Positions 20,400-35,872 of a stretch of 64,000 bases of DNA are shown in pieces (the stretch's first letter is position 1; each line of letters begins with the position of its first letter). Under the pieces are notes generated by a model. That model was not told the origin of the DNA. It ran no database searches and saw nothing but the letters and a program-made list of their open reading frames with translations. The position numbers and the translations under genes are program-made. This DNA comes from Prorocentrum cordatum (lineage: Eukaryota > Sar > Dinophyceae > Prorocentrales > Prorocentraceae): assembly GCA_963575745.1 (NCBI GenBank), contig CAUYUJ010001303.1, forward strand, positions 135,808 to 199,807, given 5' to 3'.

Positions 20400-22437
20400 G
20401 TCTTCCACTGATTGGGATGGATATCAATATATAACTTGTGGCAAGGATGGGGACGGTTCACCAGTTGCTGGCCACTACAGTGCAGATGTAGAAGGGGACC
20501 GAAATTCCGCAACGCGAAGCCGATTCTGCAAACACACGACTTGGTATTGGCGAATCATATTTTAATGCAGGCGCGGCGTATTATAGAATTTTCTCAGGTG
20601 GTGAAGCGAATGAATTATTTTGGTTTGCCCACGGTGCTACTAGTCATCCATGAATTGAGGATGCAGGCTACACCGCATCAGAAATTATGTTCCGACATAG
20701 CGCCCTCCGCTCGACGCCTCCTGCTGGCGCGCCTTTTAGCATCACCAGCGCCACCAACTGCTGCATTATAGTTAACAAACGGCCTGCAATGCAGTATTGC
20801 TATATGGGACGGGACGGGATCGGTTTGTGGCAGCGGTGGAGGAGTGTCTGGCACATTGCAGGGACCAGTTTACAGCTTGGGATCGTGACGGGGATGGGGA
20901 TCATATCAATGCAAGGCTGATGCAAGTGGTCCAAGGGACATCAGCGGAGTGTCTGTGCGAGGCCTCAGGCTATGTGTAGAAGCGAGCACATCTTCGCGCA
21001 TAGCCAGCAGCTTCAGGTGCCACTTGCAGCAAGGAGGCAGGCGGAGGAAATTGAGTAGATGCTCCCCGGGGAGCAGCAGCTGGAGGTTTGCAGACCCAGT
21101 GGACGTCTCAACAAGTACAGGCATTATTTTTCCAAGCAGCTGAACGAGGCTCGTATCGAAGGGCTCTGGGATCTGGGATGCGTGGCGGTCTCGTCGGTTT
21201 TACGATGTCCACGAGGTTGCGAGGGTGCTGGCGGGTACCTGCAGGGGGGCACGGGCTAGATTGTACGATCGGGTGGCGACCACGAGGGCGTCGGCGGCGG
21301 ACTGGGTGTCACGACGTGAATTTGCCGGGGTGGAAGGCGGCGCCTAGGCGCAGCTGCGGGCGCAGAGCGAGGCGCAACATGAGACCACAGGCTTCTGGAG
21401 ACTACCGTTTGCTGGACCAGATGGCGCGGGGCACAGTCAGTTACACGCGCCATCGCATTCGGAATGGATTCATCAGGCGGACACTGACAACGTGGACTTT
21501 TCTGCAATGCGTGAGTGCGCACTGATCGCGGTTGCTCGACTGACGGAGAGTTTGAAGCAGCTTCCCTCGTTGCGCGCACAGCCGCAATGGTCAGCGCCAG
21601 GCGATGCACTAAGGGCCCCTGCGATGCCTGACTGGCACCATCGACCGCGACGGGGAGGGGGCCTGAGACTAAGCAGTGACGATCAGGAACAGTAGGTTCA
21701 GGTGCCCGAGCTTGCAAGGACTATCTACCTGTTGCGTCGAGAGACTCGCGCTGTTGGGAGGGCGCCAGCCTCTTGGCACCAGGCGCCCCGTTGCCGACCC
21801 GACAAGAGCAATGACAAGCTCGGCGCAGCAGGTGAGCGACCCATCATGGTGTTCTGTGGTTTGGGCAGGTATTTCTAAAGAAGACTTCGCTTACTGGGCA
21901 CATGGGGGCACATCTCATCGACGGAGGAAGCGTGCCGTGCTTGTCCAACCGAATGGATCAGTACGACTGCGACGAACAGGAGTGGCACGCATTATGCGCT
22001 ATCATGATGCCAGCAATGCCTTTGATTGTGCGCGCGAAGATATGGTGGAGCATGCGATTGCAGAATTGGTGCAGGAGGGCAAACATGATCTTGTTCTGCA
22101 GAGAGTTTTCAAACGTGCTTTTGTAGTGACAGGTGGACAGGAAAGTGCTCGCATGGCCAATGGGTCAGGAGTGCGTCCAGGGGATCATGCTGCTACTCAA
22201 TTGTTCGTCAAAGCGTACGAGTATGGCATGCGACGCATGCGCGGTACTTTCATTCAGGATCCGTGGCAGAGGGCGCTACGCATGTTGATGACCACCGCTG
22301 TCCAGGCTCCAGATGACACGAGCATTGTTGACGCGGCAACGTCCGCGCTTTTTGATGTTGTCGCTCGGAAAATCATGGGCGCAGACCAGAATCATGCGCA
22401 GCGTGTAGTAGAATGGGAGAACCGGTTGTCTGACTAA
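20400..22437 (+). pseudogene. Decayed LINE (non-LTR) retrotransposon ORF2
   Basis: Fragments of a LINE ORF2 in shifting frames. Around 20598-20660 the translation K-R-M-N-Y-F-G-L-P-T-x-L-L resembles the C-terminal part of an apurinic-type endonuclease (R-I-D-Y-x-x-L-P). The last 762 bases (21676-22437) are open: Y-H-D-A-S-N-A-F at about 21999-22022 matches RT motif A, and G-V-R-P-G-D at 22168-22185 matches the G-V-R-Q-G-D motif. The F/Y-x-D-D catalytic motif is not seen in a clean form and the frame ends at TAA, so the copy is truncated and inactive. The LINE call follows established motif order; the clade is not determined. Confidence 0.55.
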
Positions 22438-25110
22438 GGGTTGGGCGATAGGAGGAGCCCCAAATCGAGATAAACGAAGTAATCTGGTTCAGTGAGCAGG
22501 GGCCCAGGCCGCGAAGTTCAATCGTGATTTTCATAAAAAAAGGGCGATTCAGGCTGGAGGGGGCGACGGCGTCTGCCTCAAGCTATATCGCGGGGTGACC
22601 GCACTTCAAAAATTGGTTTTCGTGTGAGAAACAGGTTCGCCTTCAAGCTGTGAAAATTGCATGGCACAGAAGGGGGAGTTTTGGACGAAGACGCAGGTTT
22701 CTCTCAGGTTCAAGGGGGTCGTCTTCCCGGGAATAGTCGCGAACGCGGCCCTGTCGGGCCCGGAGTCGTACATCCTCGCCGTGGCGAACCCGATCCCCCG
22801 GCAGAGTATGGGGCCACCGCGGCAGATTGCGTTCAAATGCGCGCGCGCCGCCCAACGAGGGCAATTCGCGGAGAGGAGATGAAGCGCGCGTGCCCAGTAA
22901 TATTGAGGCCCAGAGGTTGTCGAAGTTCGGCAGTCTTCGTTGAGCCCTGGATCCGCCGACTGAAGTGGCCACGGGACATCGCGACCCACCGGCGTGATCA
23001 TCGACGGGTCGTCGCCGCTCTGATTGGTCAGGGGCGGCCAAACCTACCAAACCATGCCCTTTCCTTTTTTCAAAGAAGGCGGAAGTGCGCAAACACAGGG
23101 AGCGAATGAGATCCTTCCTGAGAGCGTCGCTCTCGCAAGACCGGGTCGCGGCCCCAGGGGCATGCGGAGAGACAACTAAATCGAGACGTTTTGGAAGCCA
23201 CTGCACCAGTCAAGCGCTTCGGGGACGAACATAGACGAAAGCGCCAGCGCGGGCAGAAGTCGCGACGACGGGCCGGCAGAAAGAACGACGCAAGATAAGG
23301 AGCACGGCCCAAGGACAGTCATCGGGGAACGGTCAACGGCGCATGACATCCACGCGCTGCCTTCGAATGGCGTGACCAACGGTGGCCGGCCAGAGCGACG
23401 CGTCTGCGCTGGCACGGGCGCTTATCATTCAAAATATCATGCCTCGGCCTTGCGCTGCGCAGCGCAACTCTTTCTCAATGCGAATCAGAGCTCCGAGGTG
23501 CGCACATGATGTCGGTGAGGCGAAACGCGCGCTGAACCTGGGCGGCCGGGAAAAAACGCAACCACCCCCAAAACGAACATATCCCAACGAAGCAGTCGCA
23601 TGCTTTGCGCGCGGTGGAGTACGACCGCCAGGGTTTGAACAGTCTTACAATATACCCGGCAAACCTTCAACGATTTCTCAAAAGCGATCGGCGCACTCAC
23701 GACACCAGAATTACAAATAAATCGTGTCGCTACTTCGGGAATTTGACAAAGGAACACCACTCCTTTTGTATATGGACGAGCAAGTGAAACGTCACCCACC
23801 CTGACGTACGCATACGCGTGCAGGGATGGCGAATCGAGCCAATGATGGCCCAAAGAGACGGTCCTCCTGTGGAGGGGTTTTGACAACGCGTGCCCGCTAC
23901 ATATCAGGAGCCTCGAAAGTGCACAAACAGACATATCATAGGATCCACACTTGGCTCTATCACAGAGCGCCCGCGTCTGCGTTGGCAAGTGTGGCTCCGG
24001 TGCCGAGCCAGGCGCATGAGTACGCACGTGCTGCGCGACCAGGCTCACGCGCCCCATGAAAGACTGCGGACGTTTCAACGCATTGGCCACGCATCCCCAC
24101 AGACGCAACACAGTACGTTGCACAGATTGAGGCAATGAGTTGCAAATGCTGGGGACCAATAGTATGCCTGGGTGCAACATGTCAGCACATGCCGCACAAA
24201 CCACACGTGTAACCCCCGTCCCTCCATTTCCGCTTGATTTCCCGTCCACATATTATATATATACATATATCCTTCCCTCCCCTGCCGCCCCCGTTCGCCC
24301 CCCCCCCCCTCCCCACCCTCTCTCAACTTTCCCCTCCTCCGCCCCTCTCCTCCTCGACCCCTGGCCCAGCTCGCCCTCGCGGCGGAGCGCGTTGTGCAGC
24401 GCGTCGCCAGGCGAGGGGAATAAAGGAGGGAGGGGGGAGGGAGTGGGGAGGGGGGGGGGGAGAGAAGGGGGGGAAGGGGGACAGGGCGAAAGACGCACAC
24501 AGGGAGGGGGGCGCGGGAGGGGAGCCAGAGGAGGTAGGAGAGATACGGGGGGAGCGGGGGAGGGAAGGAATGCCGGAGGCAGGGAAGGAGAGGAAGAAAC
24601 GAGGGCAAGGGCGACGCGGGCGAGGGGGGCTCATGCGAGGGGGGAGGGGTGGGAGGGAAGGGGCACTAGGGAGGGAGGGGGCGAGGAAAAGCGAGGAAAG
24701 CGGGGGGAGGAAAAGAGGGCAAGGAGGAGAGACAGAGAAGGTGGGGATGTTGTGAGGACAGCGGAGAAGTGGACAGAATGGAAAGAGGCAGATGGCGAGA
24801 GGCCAAAGTGAAGAGCAAGGGAAGAGTGGCGAGGGGACGGCGAGGGAGGGAGAGACACGAAGGAGTAAGGAAGGAGGAGAGGATGGCGGCGGAGTAACGG
24901 GGAGAAGATCGGGAAAGTCCAGCCGGCCTGGACTCCCGCGGCACATGCGACAAAACTTTGCCCTCCGCCCCCCAGCGAGGCCCAAACTGCACTCGCGCGG
25001 CTTGCGGGGGCCGCGCGACTGTCTTTCGGGGCTCGCCCGGGGCGGATCCCCGAATGAAAATTTCGAAAGTGTGGACCCGGAGCTCGTCGCGGTGGGGTAT
25101 CATTTGGGCG
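22438..25110. other. No recognisable gene
   Basis: A short plus-strand frame at 22661-22882 (V-S-L-R-F-K-G-V-V-F-P-G onward) has protein-like composition, but no domain is recognised. 24300-24900 is a GGGAGG/CCCTCC-rich tract. The rest is unassigned. Confidence 0.45.
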
Positions 25111-25114
25111 CGCC

Positions 25115-25285
25115 CCAAACCGGAGGCTTCCGTGGCGACCCCCCCCGGGACCCCCGCCCGTCTGTCTTGTTTCCCGATTTGTGCCTAAACCGGAGGCTTC
25201 CGCGACGAGCTCGGGGGGGCCCCGGGCGCAACCTAAACCGGAGGCTTCCGTGACGAGGGGGCGCCCAAGCCGGAGGCTACCGTGA
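25115..25285 (+). repeat. CCGGAGGCTTCCGTGACGA repeat
   Basis: Four copies of AAACCGGAGGCTTCCGTGACGA or close variants, irregularly spaced by GC-rich DNA. The GGAGGCTTCC core is nearly self-complementary. Confidence 0.7.
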
Positions 25286-25289
25286 CGAC

Positions 25290-28344
<3,055 letters not shown>

Positions 28345-28397
28345 ACGCATAGGCCAACGCCGCGCGCTCCAGGCCCCCCGCGGGCCACCCTGTTGTT

Positions 28398-28754
28398 TTG
28401 AGCATGAAGGAGGCAACCAAGCGCTACGACACAGAGGTCAGACTTCAAGACAGAGGGCGCAAACTCGGCAGCCCCCAATTGCACGCCTTCGCCAGTCTTC
28501 TCGAGTCCTTGGCCCAAACTAGCGTGGAAGGCAAGCCAGAAGAGACCGTTCGGTTGCTCAGGGCGGCCAAGCGCTTAGCCAAGCAACGCGCGGGCGAGAG
28601 CAAGCCATCGGAGCTAGAGGATTTCGCGCACAGCTGTCGAGTCAGCGACTACCATGCGAAGAAGGGTGCGCAGCCCATGAGCAGGATCAACTTATCCGTC
28701 GGGGGGCATTGGCCACTGGGGCAGACGATCGCGCAGGAGGACGACTGGACATGA
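28398..28754 (+). CDS. Hypothetical protein fragment
   Basis: An open frame of 118 codons. It has mixed, protein-like composition, with an amphipathic helical stretch (L-H-A-F-A-S-L-L-E-S-L through R-L-L-R-A-A-K-R-L-A-K-Q). The proposed start is not supported by anything upstream (a poly-A run). It could be one exon of a host gene or a remnant of a mobile-element ORF. Function unknown. Confidence 0.3.
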   Translation: MSMKEATKRYDTEVRLQDRGRKLGSPQLHAFASLLESLAQTSVEGKPEETVRLLRAAKRLAKQRAGESKPSELEDFAHSCRVSDYHAKKGAQPMSRINLSVGGHWPLGQTIAQEDDWT

Positions 28755-29455
28755 TCGAGTCTCATCCTCAGGAGCTCGATTGCAGTCGCAAGTCTGTGCT
28801 CATGGCCGTGGCCAGGCTCCTCTCGCTGGCCATGAGGGCCGCTAGCATGACCAAGATGCCAGTCAAAGCGCCCATGGGCGGTCTGGCGCACTCTCCTCGG
28901 GGCAAGCAGGTGCAACGAGGCAACGAGCAGCAAGAAACGAACAAGCGAGTGCGACGAGGCAAGCTGCAGCAAGACGCGATCAGACGTGAGCAAGCCTGGC
29001 ATGTCAGAGCGTTGGGTAGGTAGCAGAGAGCGAGTTCCGAGCCTGCTGCGCAGTTTCGAACCCGGGCGCGCAGAGGCGCGAGGTAGGAGCAGTCGGTGTA
29101 GCAGAGCCAGCAGGGAACCCATTCTTCTTCCGCCACCCCCTCGTGGGCCTCCCTCCGCCGCCCTTCGCTCTCAGAATGTGACTCTTCCGTCGGGATAACG
29201 TTTGAAAACGCTTCATCGGATAATTCTGGACAAGGAGACCAGTGGCCGCAGAAAAAGGTCAAAACACCCCCGTGCCCAGTCAGGCCTGCCAGCGCCAAGC
29301 CGGTGCATTGCGCAGTGCCAGCGTTCCCAGTTGTGTGTCGCAATGCCCCCCGGTACTCCAAACATCCTCTGTGAATTTGCGGTTTTCCACACCAGGTTCT
29401 GCGGTGCGTGAGCGGACACCAGGTAAAACTCGGCATCGATGCAGCTTCAGTCAGT
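28755..29455. other. No recognisable gene
   Basis: Overlapping frames on both strands (up to about 220 codons) without motifs. 28915-28960 holds a short CAACGAGG/GCGACGAGG repeat. Confidence 0.4.
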
Positions 29456-29459
29456 CAAT

Positions 29460-29690
29460 CAGTCTCCTCCTCCTCATCCTTCCCCGTTTCCTGCTCTTCC
29501 TCCTCCTCCTCCTCCTGCTACTCCTCCTCCTCGCCCTCCCCCGCTTCCTCCTCCCCCGTCTCCTCCTCCTCCTCCTCCTCCTCCTCCTCTTCCTCCTCCT
29601 CCTCCTCCTCCTCCTCCTCCTCCTCCTCCTCCTCCTCCTCCTCCTCCTCCTCCTCCTCCTCCTCTTCCCACTCACACTCCACCTTCTGGA
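29460..29690 (+). repeat. TCC trinucleotide microsatellite
   Basis: (CTC)n with a few CTG and GTC interruptions. Confidence 0.9.
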
Positions 29691-30554
29691 GCATGTGCAT
29701 CTTTCCTGGGGCAGCATCGGTGCAGCGCCCCGCGCCTGCGGATGGGAGCGAGGGGTGCTCCCCATCCTTTCCTCTTCTCGTTCCTGTCGCATGCCCGGGG
29801 CCGCCCGCGCAGCGTGCCCGCACGGCGCTCTTGCACATAGTCTTTCGATACTGCGACCTCAGTATTGATTATTGGAGGAGCATGCGATGGGAGAGGACAG
29901 GCTCATGGTCGTTGCAAGGCTGTCTTGGGAACGTGGCCGAAACTCTGGCCAGGGATGTCGGCCACGTTCGCAGGACAACTTTATGACGAACAACACGAGT
30001 CGTGTATATGTTCGCTGTCTGTTCCTATCTCATGCTCATCCAAAAACCAATATTGGTACCCCCGACGCGCTCGCGTAGTGAAACCAATGACGGGCGGTTT
30101 TGGGCGCTGTCGGCCCCCATGGGCCTGTGGGGGCTTTCGCTGGGCCCTGTGACCGTCGAACAGCCGACCCGGGATACAACAAAAAACACGCTGGCCTTGA
30201 GGAAAGGGGCGGGGTTTCCAGGGACCCGCGTGTTGAAAAGGTCTAGAGGACAAACCTATATATATACACAGAGAGAGATATTATCGATATATTATATTCT
30301 GGAACAAATCGTGGGGAGGCTTGTCCAAGGGGGGTGGTCCTGTTGTGGTGGTCCAGATCCTTGCGGGGTTGTCCGGTGGATTGTCCGGGCTGTTCGGGTC
30401 GTCCTGCTCCTTAAGGGGTTGCCCTGGTTGTGCTGGTGGGTGCCCGTTTTTGAGGGGGCTCGGAGCTCGTTTTTTTTGTCCATGGAGCATCGCAGCCTTC
30501 CCTCGCCTAGAATGGAAAATGGGGTCGTGAACATATATGTTCTGGCATCCGCTA

Positions 30555-30597
30555 AGAGTGCAATCCGCCTGGAGGGGGACATGCCCGAGGTCAGGTT
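30555..30597. mobile_element. MITE end fragment
   Basis: CAATCCGCCTGGAGGGGGAC followed by ATGCCCGAGGT matches the right terminus of the 4176-4323 family. No partner terminus was found upstream; the following ATGCTAG resembles the target site of the first copy. Confidence 0.5.
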
Positions 30598-30910
30598 ATG
30601 CTAGTTTCCATTTCTCTACATGGAAGGAAATGAACCGATTTTGCTACCCTTCCTTCTTTCTAGTCAGAACAATCCCCTTTGGAGACGTCCAGGGAGTAAA
30701 AGAACACAATGCAGAATCACAAGCTTTCGGAGGTTTGCGCGGCGTTCATGGATCAGCGCTGTAACGAAGCGTGCCAGGGGCAATGCCTCCGGTCTCCTAG
30801 CTACCCTTTCGTGGATTGGAGTCTTGGGCATGTGACCAGGTGCTGCTGATGCGATGATCCCGGACCCGAGGAGCCGAAGGGGCCTTTGAAGCCCCTGGCC
30901 GTATGCGCCG

Positions 30911-30990
30911 ACGCCCCTGGCGCGCTCCGCGCGCCAGGGAGGGGGCCCCAGCGCCGATCCGAGAAATCCGCGCGGACCTCCGAGTTGTTT
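30911..30990. repeat. Introner-family relative outside the SH3-like gene
   Basis: Carries GGCGCGCTCCGCGCGCC and GATCCGAGAAATCCGCGCGG, the interior and right-hand blocks of the elements at 6401-6552 and 6870-6978. This shows that family is dispersed rather than gene-specific. Confidence 0.55.
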
Positions 30991-31059
30991 TGTCCATGCC
31001 ATTGTTCGTTCCCCTAACGTTGCCCGGCTTCATCCGTGCGACGCCACGTGTGAGATAGT

Positions 31060-31151
31060 GCATGCGTCACGTGTGTATCTGCGCCGCTCGCCACCGTTTG
31101 ACCTCTACGGGTTCCTTTTTGCCATTGCGCTAAAACGCATCACAATCACAT
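31060..31151 (+). repeat. Short LTR-like sequence, left copy
   Basis: Begins TGCATGCGTCACGTG and ends ACGCATCACAATCACA, so it has the TG...CA ends of an LTR, in about 92 bp. A second copy lies at 33672-33766. It is followed by one T and then TGGTAGCAGAGC. Confidence 0.5.
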
Positions 31152-31152
31152 T

Positions 31153-31164
31153 GGTAGCAGAGCT
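31153..31164 (+). promoter_or_regulatory. Primer-binding-site-like motif
   Basis: TGGTAGCAGAGC differs at one position from TGGTATCAGAGC, the initiator-tRNA-Met primer site common in copia elements, and lies directly after the LTR-like end. Confidence 0.5.
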
Positions 31165-31278
31165 ACCACACGATCCCCGTATCGTGCCACTGCGCGCACG
31201 TCTCATCAGAGAGTGTTACACTACCTCTCTTTACTTCCTGTACTGGCAGTTTCCCTCGCTAGGGGTCAGCACTGCGCC

Positions 31279-32608
31279 ATGGCATTTTCTTTTCTTCGCT
31301 ATCGGCCGAGCCCCAACGCGCTGACGTGGTCCGAGACGAAGCATGGTTCTGACATCTACGACGGCACGGTGACCAGTTTCCACGAGTGGGGGTTCCGCAT
31401 AGAGATGCGCATGAGTGCCGCCTTGGCCCCAGTGGATCAGCAGACGGGTGCCCCACAGCAACACGTGATCACCGCAGTTGTCAACAAGGTTGCAGAAGGC
31501 TTCAGAGGTGACGCATTCGATATTGCCGTGGATATTGGTAAAGACGTGCTTCTGACTCCGAATGGGATCGATCAGCTGGTGTTGGCGATTCGTAATTCAC
31601 TCTTCCACATAGAGGCGCAGGAAGCGAAGACCTGGGTCCAGGTGGGGCAGAGACCATATGAACCATTGTCTCGACAGCACGGTGAGTCTATGGTCTCGTA
31701 CATCTCCCGAAGGAAGCGCAAGTTGAAATTTGTCCCCAAGATAGATCCTAAGATCTTGATGAGCGACGGTGTGCTTGGCTCCCTTCTCTTGGACCATGCA
31801 GGCCTCTCGCATTTGGAGAACCGGATGGTGTTGTCATCCACAGGAAATGTGACAACCTTCGGCCATATCAAGGCTGTCTTGATCCTCCAGCACGGCCGCA
31901 TACACATCCGCCAACAAGGCCAGGGTGAACCCGGTGAAGGCTCCAGTTTTTCCGACGTAGACGCAGCCCAAACCCAGCTACCAGAACAGGAGCAAAGGCA
32001 AGGGCAAGGTGCGCTTTTCCCGGCCACAACACGCCTTCTACACTTTTGATGGTGGATGGTACGAGCAGGAGGAGCATTCCCCTGAGGAGCTGACTCTCTG
32101 CGGATACTACGCGTCCGGCTTTGCGCCAGAGCACGGCTGGGACGACACGGCCTGGGACGACTACTCCGGCGACCACACCTACGTCGACGAGGGATCGTAT
32201 GCTCACTGTGCTCCTGTCCAGGATAGCAGCGAGCTCGACGTTGAGGTGGTCGACGAGATGGTCAAGGCCCGATACACAGAGGAAGAAGCTTCGGACGCGA
32301 TCCAAAAGGACCTGGTCGCCAATCGCGGCACCAAGGGATGGAGCAAGGGCAAAGGAAAGAGCGGATGCAAGAGTTGCCATTAGACGCCCTGGTCGCCCGA
32401 CGGAGGCGACAAGCGAGGACCTTCCCTGGAAGATCGCAAGAAGCGGCTCCAGAAGATCAAGAAACGCTCCAAATGCGAGACCTGCCACGAAACAGGCCAT
32501 CGGTCCGGGGACCCTGAATGCAAGGGCGAACCTAGGACGGTGATGGTGGCGTACACTGGGGACACTGGCGACTGGCGAGCGCCGTGTCCAGTTGCGCGAG
32601 GGCGATGA
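31279..32608 (+). CDS. gag: Copia-type gag polyprotein, broken
   Basis: Begins at ATG 31279 (M-A-F-S-F-L). The N-terminal two-thirds has the order seen in copia gag: G-E-S-M-V-S-Y-I-S-R-R about 135 residues in, then L-L-L-D-H-A-G-L-S and M-V-L-S-S. The frame shifts by one near 31995 and continues through an acidic Y-x-x-D-D segment and a Gly/Lys stretch, passes an in-frame TAG at 32381, and ends in a zinc-knuckle-like C-E-T-C-H-E-T-G-H-R-S-G-D-P-E-C before TGA at 32606-32608. No protease, integrase or RT follows, so this is a gag-only or truncated copy. It lies just after the LTR/PBS-like sequences, which supports the assignment. Confidence 0.6.
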
Positions 32609-33671
32609 ACGAAAGTCCACATTTGTCTGTTCTGTTGCTGTCTCGACATCAAGTCCTCAGCATGTCATTAGGAGCCAGGATGAGTCGATGAGAATGGATC
32701 CTGGTGTTTCTAGAGGCTTACTGAGACCAGACGTGCTGCGCGGTTTGCCGGCTAGCTCGCGATAGAGCTTCACGGGCGTAATGTTTTATAGGCTCACGCC
32801 TCGTCCGCTGGCCCCTACATAAACTACTGCGTGTCCAGGGCTGCGTTTCACGAGGCTTGTCCGAATCATGACACGGCGCTCGACATCGTTCCTGTTGCTT
32901 CGTTGTTGTTATCGTACCTCTCGGTGCTCTTTTGTGGCCTGTTGGTGGCATCTTGGCCTGTCTGCAGGCCTTATCCGGCCGCCTCGAGGCATCTTGGGCC
33001 AAGTTTTGGGGCCTCTTGGGGGCTTCCCGGGGGCTTCCTGGAGGCCTTAGCGGTTTTCTTGGGGGCCCCATCGGGGCCTCTTTGGCTGGTCTCGGGGCAA
33101 GCTGGGGGCGTCTTTGGGCCGAAGGTTCGAACAGATGCTCTTTGAGCTCCGTTTTGGAGTCGTCTGGGGGCCCTCTTTGGCTGTCTTAGGAGGGGGGCTT
33201 CGGGGGCGATTGTTGGGCCCTCTTTGACCCTTGTTGGGAGCCCCTTTGGCCGTCCAGGGGCAATATTGAAGGTTTCTTTGCCCGTCTGGGGTGTTGCGAA
33301 AACCGAATAGGCGAGCGTGCGACACATGCTTGTTTTTCTCAAGGAATGGGCAGATTTTTGTTTCTTGGGGCTCTCTTGGGGCGCATCATGGGGGCCTTTT
33401 GGGGCGTTTTGGCAGCTTCGGAGGCCGCCTTGAGGCCATCGTGGGCATCCAGGGCGATATTTCGGCGAATCGTGGCCCCCTGGGACCATCTGGGGAGCGT
33501 TTTAGTGTCATTTTGGCAAGTTTTGGGGCCTTCCGCCCCCCCGTGACGCGTTCGGTCCGGGGTCGGGCTGGGCGAGAGGGGGGTCGAATTGCCGGTTTGG
33601 GGTCCCTGGGGGGGGGTATGGGGGGGAGATAATTTCACACGCCTGGGGACCCACAAGGGGTCGGCGGAGAC
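32609..33671. other. No gene; GGGGCCTCTTGG-type repeat
   Basis: 32985-33560 is made of GGGGCCTCTTGGGGGC-like units. No pol sequence is found between the gag and the second LTR-like copy. Confidence 0.55.
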
Positions 33672-33766
33672 TGCATGTGTCACGTGCGTATATGCGCTAT
33701 TCGCCGCCGTTTGACTTCTAGGGGCCTTTTTGTTGCCAATGCGCTGAAACGCATCACAATCACACC
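33672..33766 (+). repeat. Short LTR-like sequence, right copy
   Basis: TGCATGTGTCACGTGCGTAT to AACGCATCACAATCACA, homologous along its length to 31060-31151. It is followed by CCACG; the left copy is preceded by GATAG, so no target duplication supports a single intact element. Confidence 0.5.
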
Positions 33767-33954
33767 ACGTTTGCATTCGCTTCGAGGTTCTCGTCCGAGC
33801 GCACCCCTGGACAGGAGGCCCGGGGGAACACTGGTGCAGGCGTCCCCTTCTGGGCCCTTGTGGCCCGAGGAGCGGCGGCGAGTCGCTGCGCTTGCTCGTG
33901 CCGAAGGACATGGACGGCGGCGGCTTCAAGGACTCGTCGGGGGCAGCGCCAGGG

Positions 33955-34024
33955 GGAGGAGGCGGAGGAGGAGGAGGAGGAGGGGGAGGAGGAGGAGGCG
34001 GAGGAGGAGGAGGCGGAATATGAA

Positions 34025-34085
<61 letters not shown>

Positions 34086-34190
34086 GTTTTGGTGATGATG
34101 ATGATGATGATGATGATGCTGATGCTGATGCTGATGCTGATGCTGATGCTGATGCTGATGCTGATGCTGATGCTGATGATGCTGATGATG

Positions 34191-34222
<32 letters not shown>

Positions 34223-34963
34223 GGTGATGATGCTGATGCTGATGCTGATGATGATACTGATCATGATACTAATGATGATGTTGATGTTGTTGATGATGAT
34301 GGCGATGGTGATGGTGATGATGATGACGATGCTGCTGATGATGATGATGCTGGTGGTGGTGGTGATGATGATGAGGAGGAGGAGGAGGAGGAGGAGGAGG
34401 AGGAGGAGGAGGAGGAGGGGGAGGGCGAGGCGGATGAGGCGGAGGAGGGGGAGGAGGAAGATGAGGCGGAGGAGGAGGCGGAGGAGGTGGAGGCGGAGGA
34501 GGAGGAGTAGGAGAAGGGATGAAGGACGATGGGCCAGCGCAGCGTGATCCCGAAAGTCGATGTCACCCGTGACGCTGGATTGCGCAGGCGCCCTGCGCCG
34601 GGAGATCGCCCACGCCAGCCGAAGGAGGCGCGTCTGCGTTTGGGCAGCTCTGGCCCGAGGCATTGTCCCGAGGCCCGTGATGATGGATGATGATGATGAT
34701 GTTGCTGCTGATGATGATTATGACGATGAGGATGATGATGATGTTGATGTTAATGATGACGATGTTGATGCTGATGGTGATGATGGTGATCATGATCATG
34801 ATGCTGCTGCTGATGATGATGGTGATGATGACGATGATGATGGTGGCGATGCTGCTGTTGATGATGATGGTGATGCTGATCGTGATGATGATATTGATGA
34901 TGATGATGATGATGATGATGGTGGTAGTGGTGGTTGTGATGATGATGATGATGCTGGTGATGC

Positions 34964-35001
<38 letters not shown>

Positions 35002-35026
35002 CTGATGCTGATGCTGATGCTGATGC

Positions 35027-35118
<92 letters not shown>

Positions 35119-35190
35119 CTGATGCTGATGCTGATGCTGATGCTGCTGCTGATGCTGGTGTTGATGATGCTGATGATGCTGCTGCTGGCA
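33955..35190 (+). repeat. GGA and GAT/GCT trinucleotide microsatellites
   Basis: (GGA)n to 34018, (GAT)n with GCT triplets to 34370, (GGA)n to 34508, a unique piece of about 170 bp, then (GAT)n with GCT to 35187. Poly-Asp, poly-Met and poly-Ile frames are artefacts. Confidence 0.9.
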
Positions 35191-35294
35191 CCCACTGCGC
35201 TGGGCCCAGGGTCGAGGACTGCTTCACAGAAACCCCGTTTCCATATTCCGTGGCACTGAGATCGACCGCCCCCACCTCCCACAGCGTCCAATAT

Positions 35295-35872
35295 TATTGG
35301 TGGTGGTGGTGGTGGTGGGGATGAGGAGGAGGAGGAGGAGGAGGAGGAGGAGGGCGAGGAGGGGGGAAGGGCTCCAGGGGATAACGTTTTGGGCCCTCGA
35401 GGCTCGAGTCTCCCGGACGTTTTCGCCAGGTCCCGTCGCTTTTCCCGCCTCGGGGTGCCTCTCAGCTACTGCGCTTACTGAGAGGCGTCGGGGGGAGGGG
35501 GGGCCCAGCTCTTCTCGGACGGCCGCCGGAGGGGCCAAGATATGGCCCGCAAGCCCGGGGGGGCAACGTGAAGGATCGATCTCAAAACACCTGGGGAACC
35601 AACGCCCCGTCGACACCTTATCTTCCTCCTCCTCCCTCCTCCCCTTCCTCCTCCTCCTCCTCCTCCTCCTCCTCCTCCTCCTCCTCCTCCGCCCTCCTCC
35701 TCCTCCCTCCTCCTCCTCCCTCCTCCTCCTCCTCCTCCTCCTCCTCCTCCTCCTCCTCCTCCTCCTCCCTCCTCCTCCCCCTCCTCCTCCTCCTCCCTCC
35801 TCCTCCTCCTCCTCCTCCTCCTCCTCCTCCTCCTCCTCCTCCTCCTCCTCCTCCTCCTCCTCCTCCTCCTCG
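35295..35872 (+). repeat. GGT, GGA and TCC microsatellites
   Basis: (GGT)n at 35298-35317, (GGA)n to 35352, and (TCC)n from 35622 to 35872 around a GC-rich non-coding core. Confidence 0.9.

Noticed and set aside
23485-24249. 254-codon reverse-strand frame
   Set aside because: No recognisable motif and overlapping open frames on the other strand; composition does not favour it.
33860-35324. Poly-Asp and poly-Met frames
   Set aside because: Same trinucleotide artefact; (GAT)n read in different frames.
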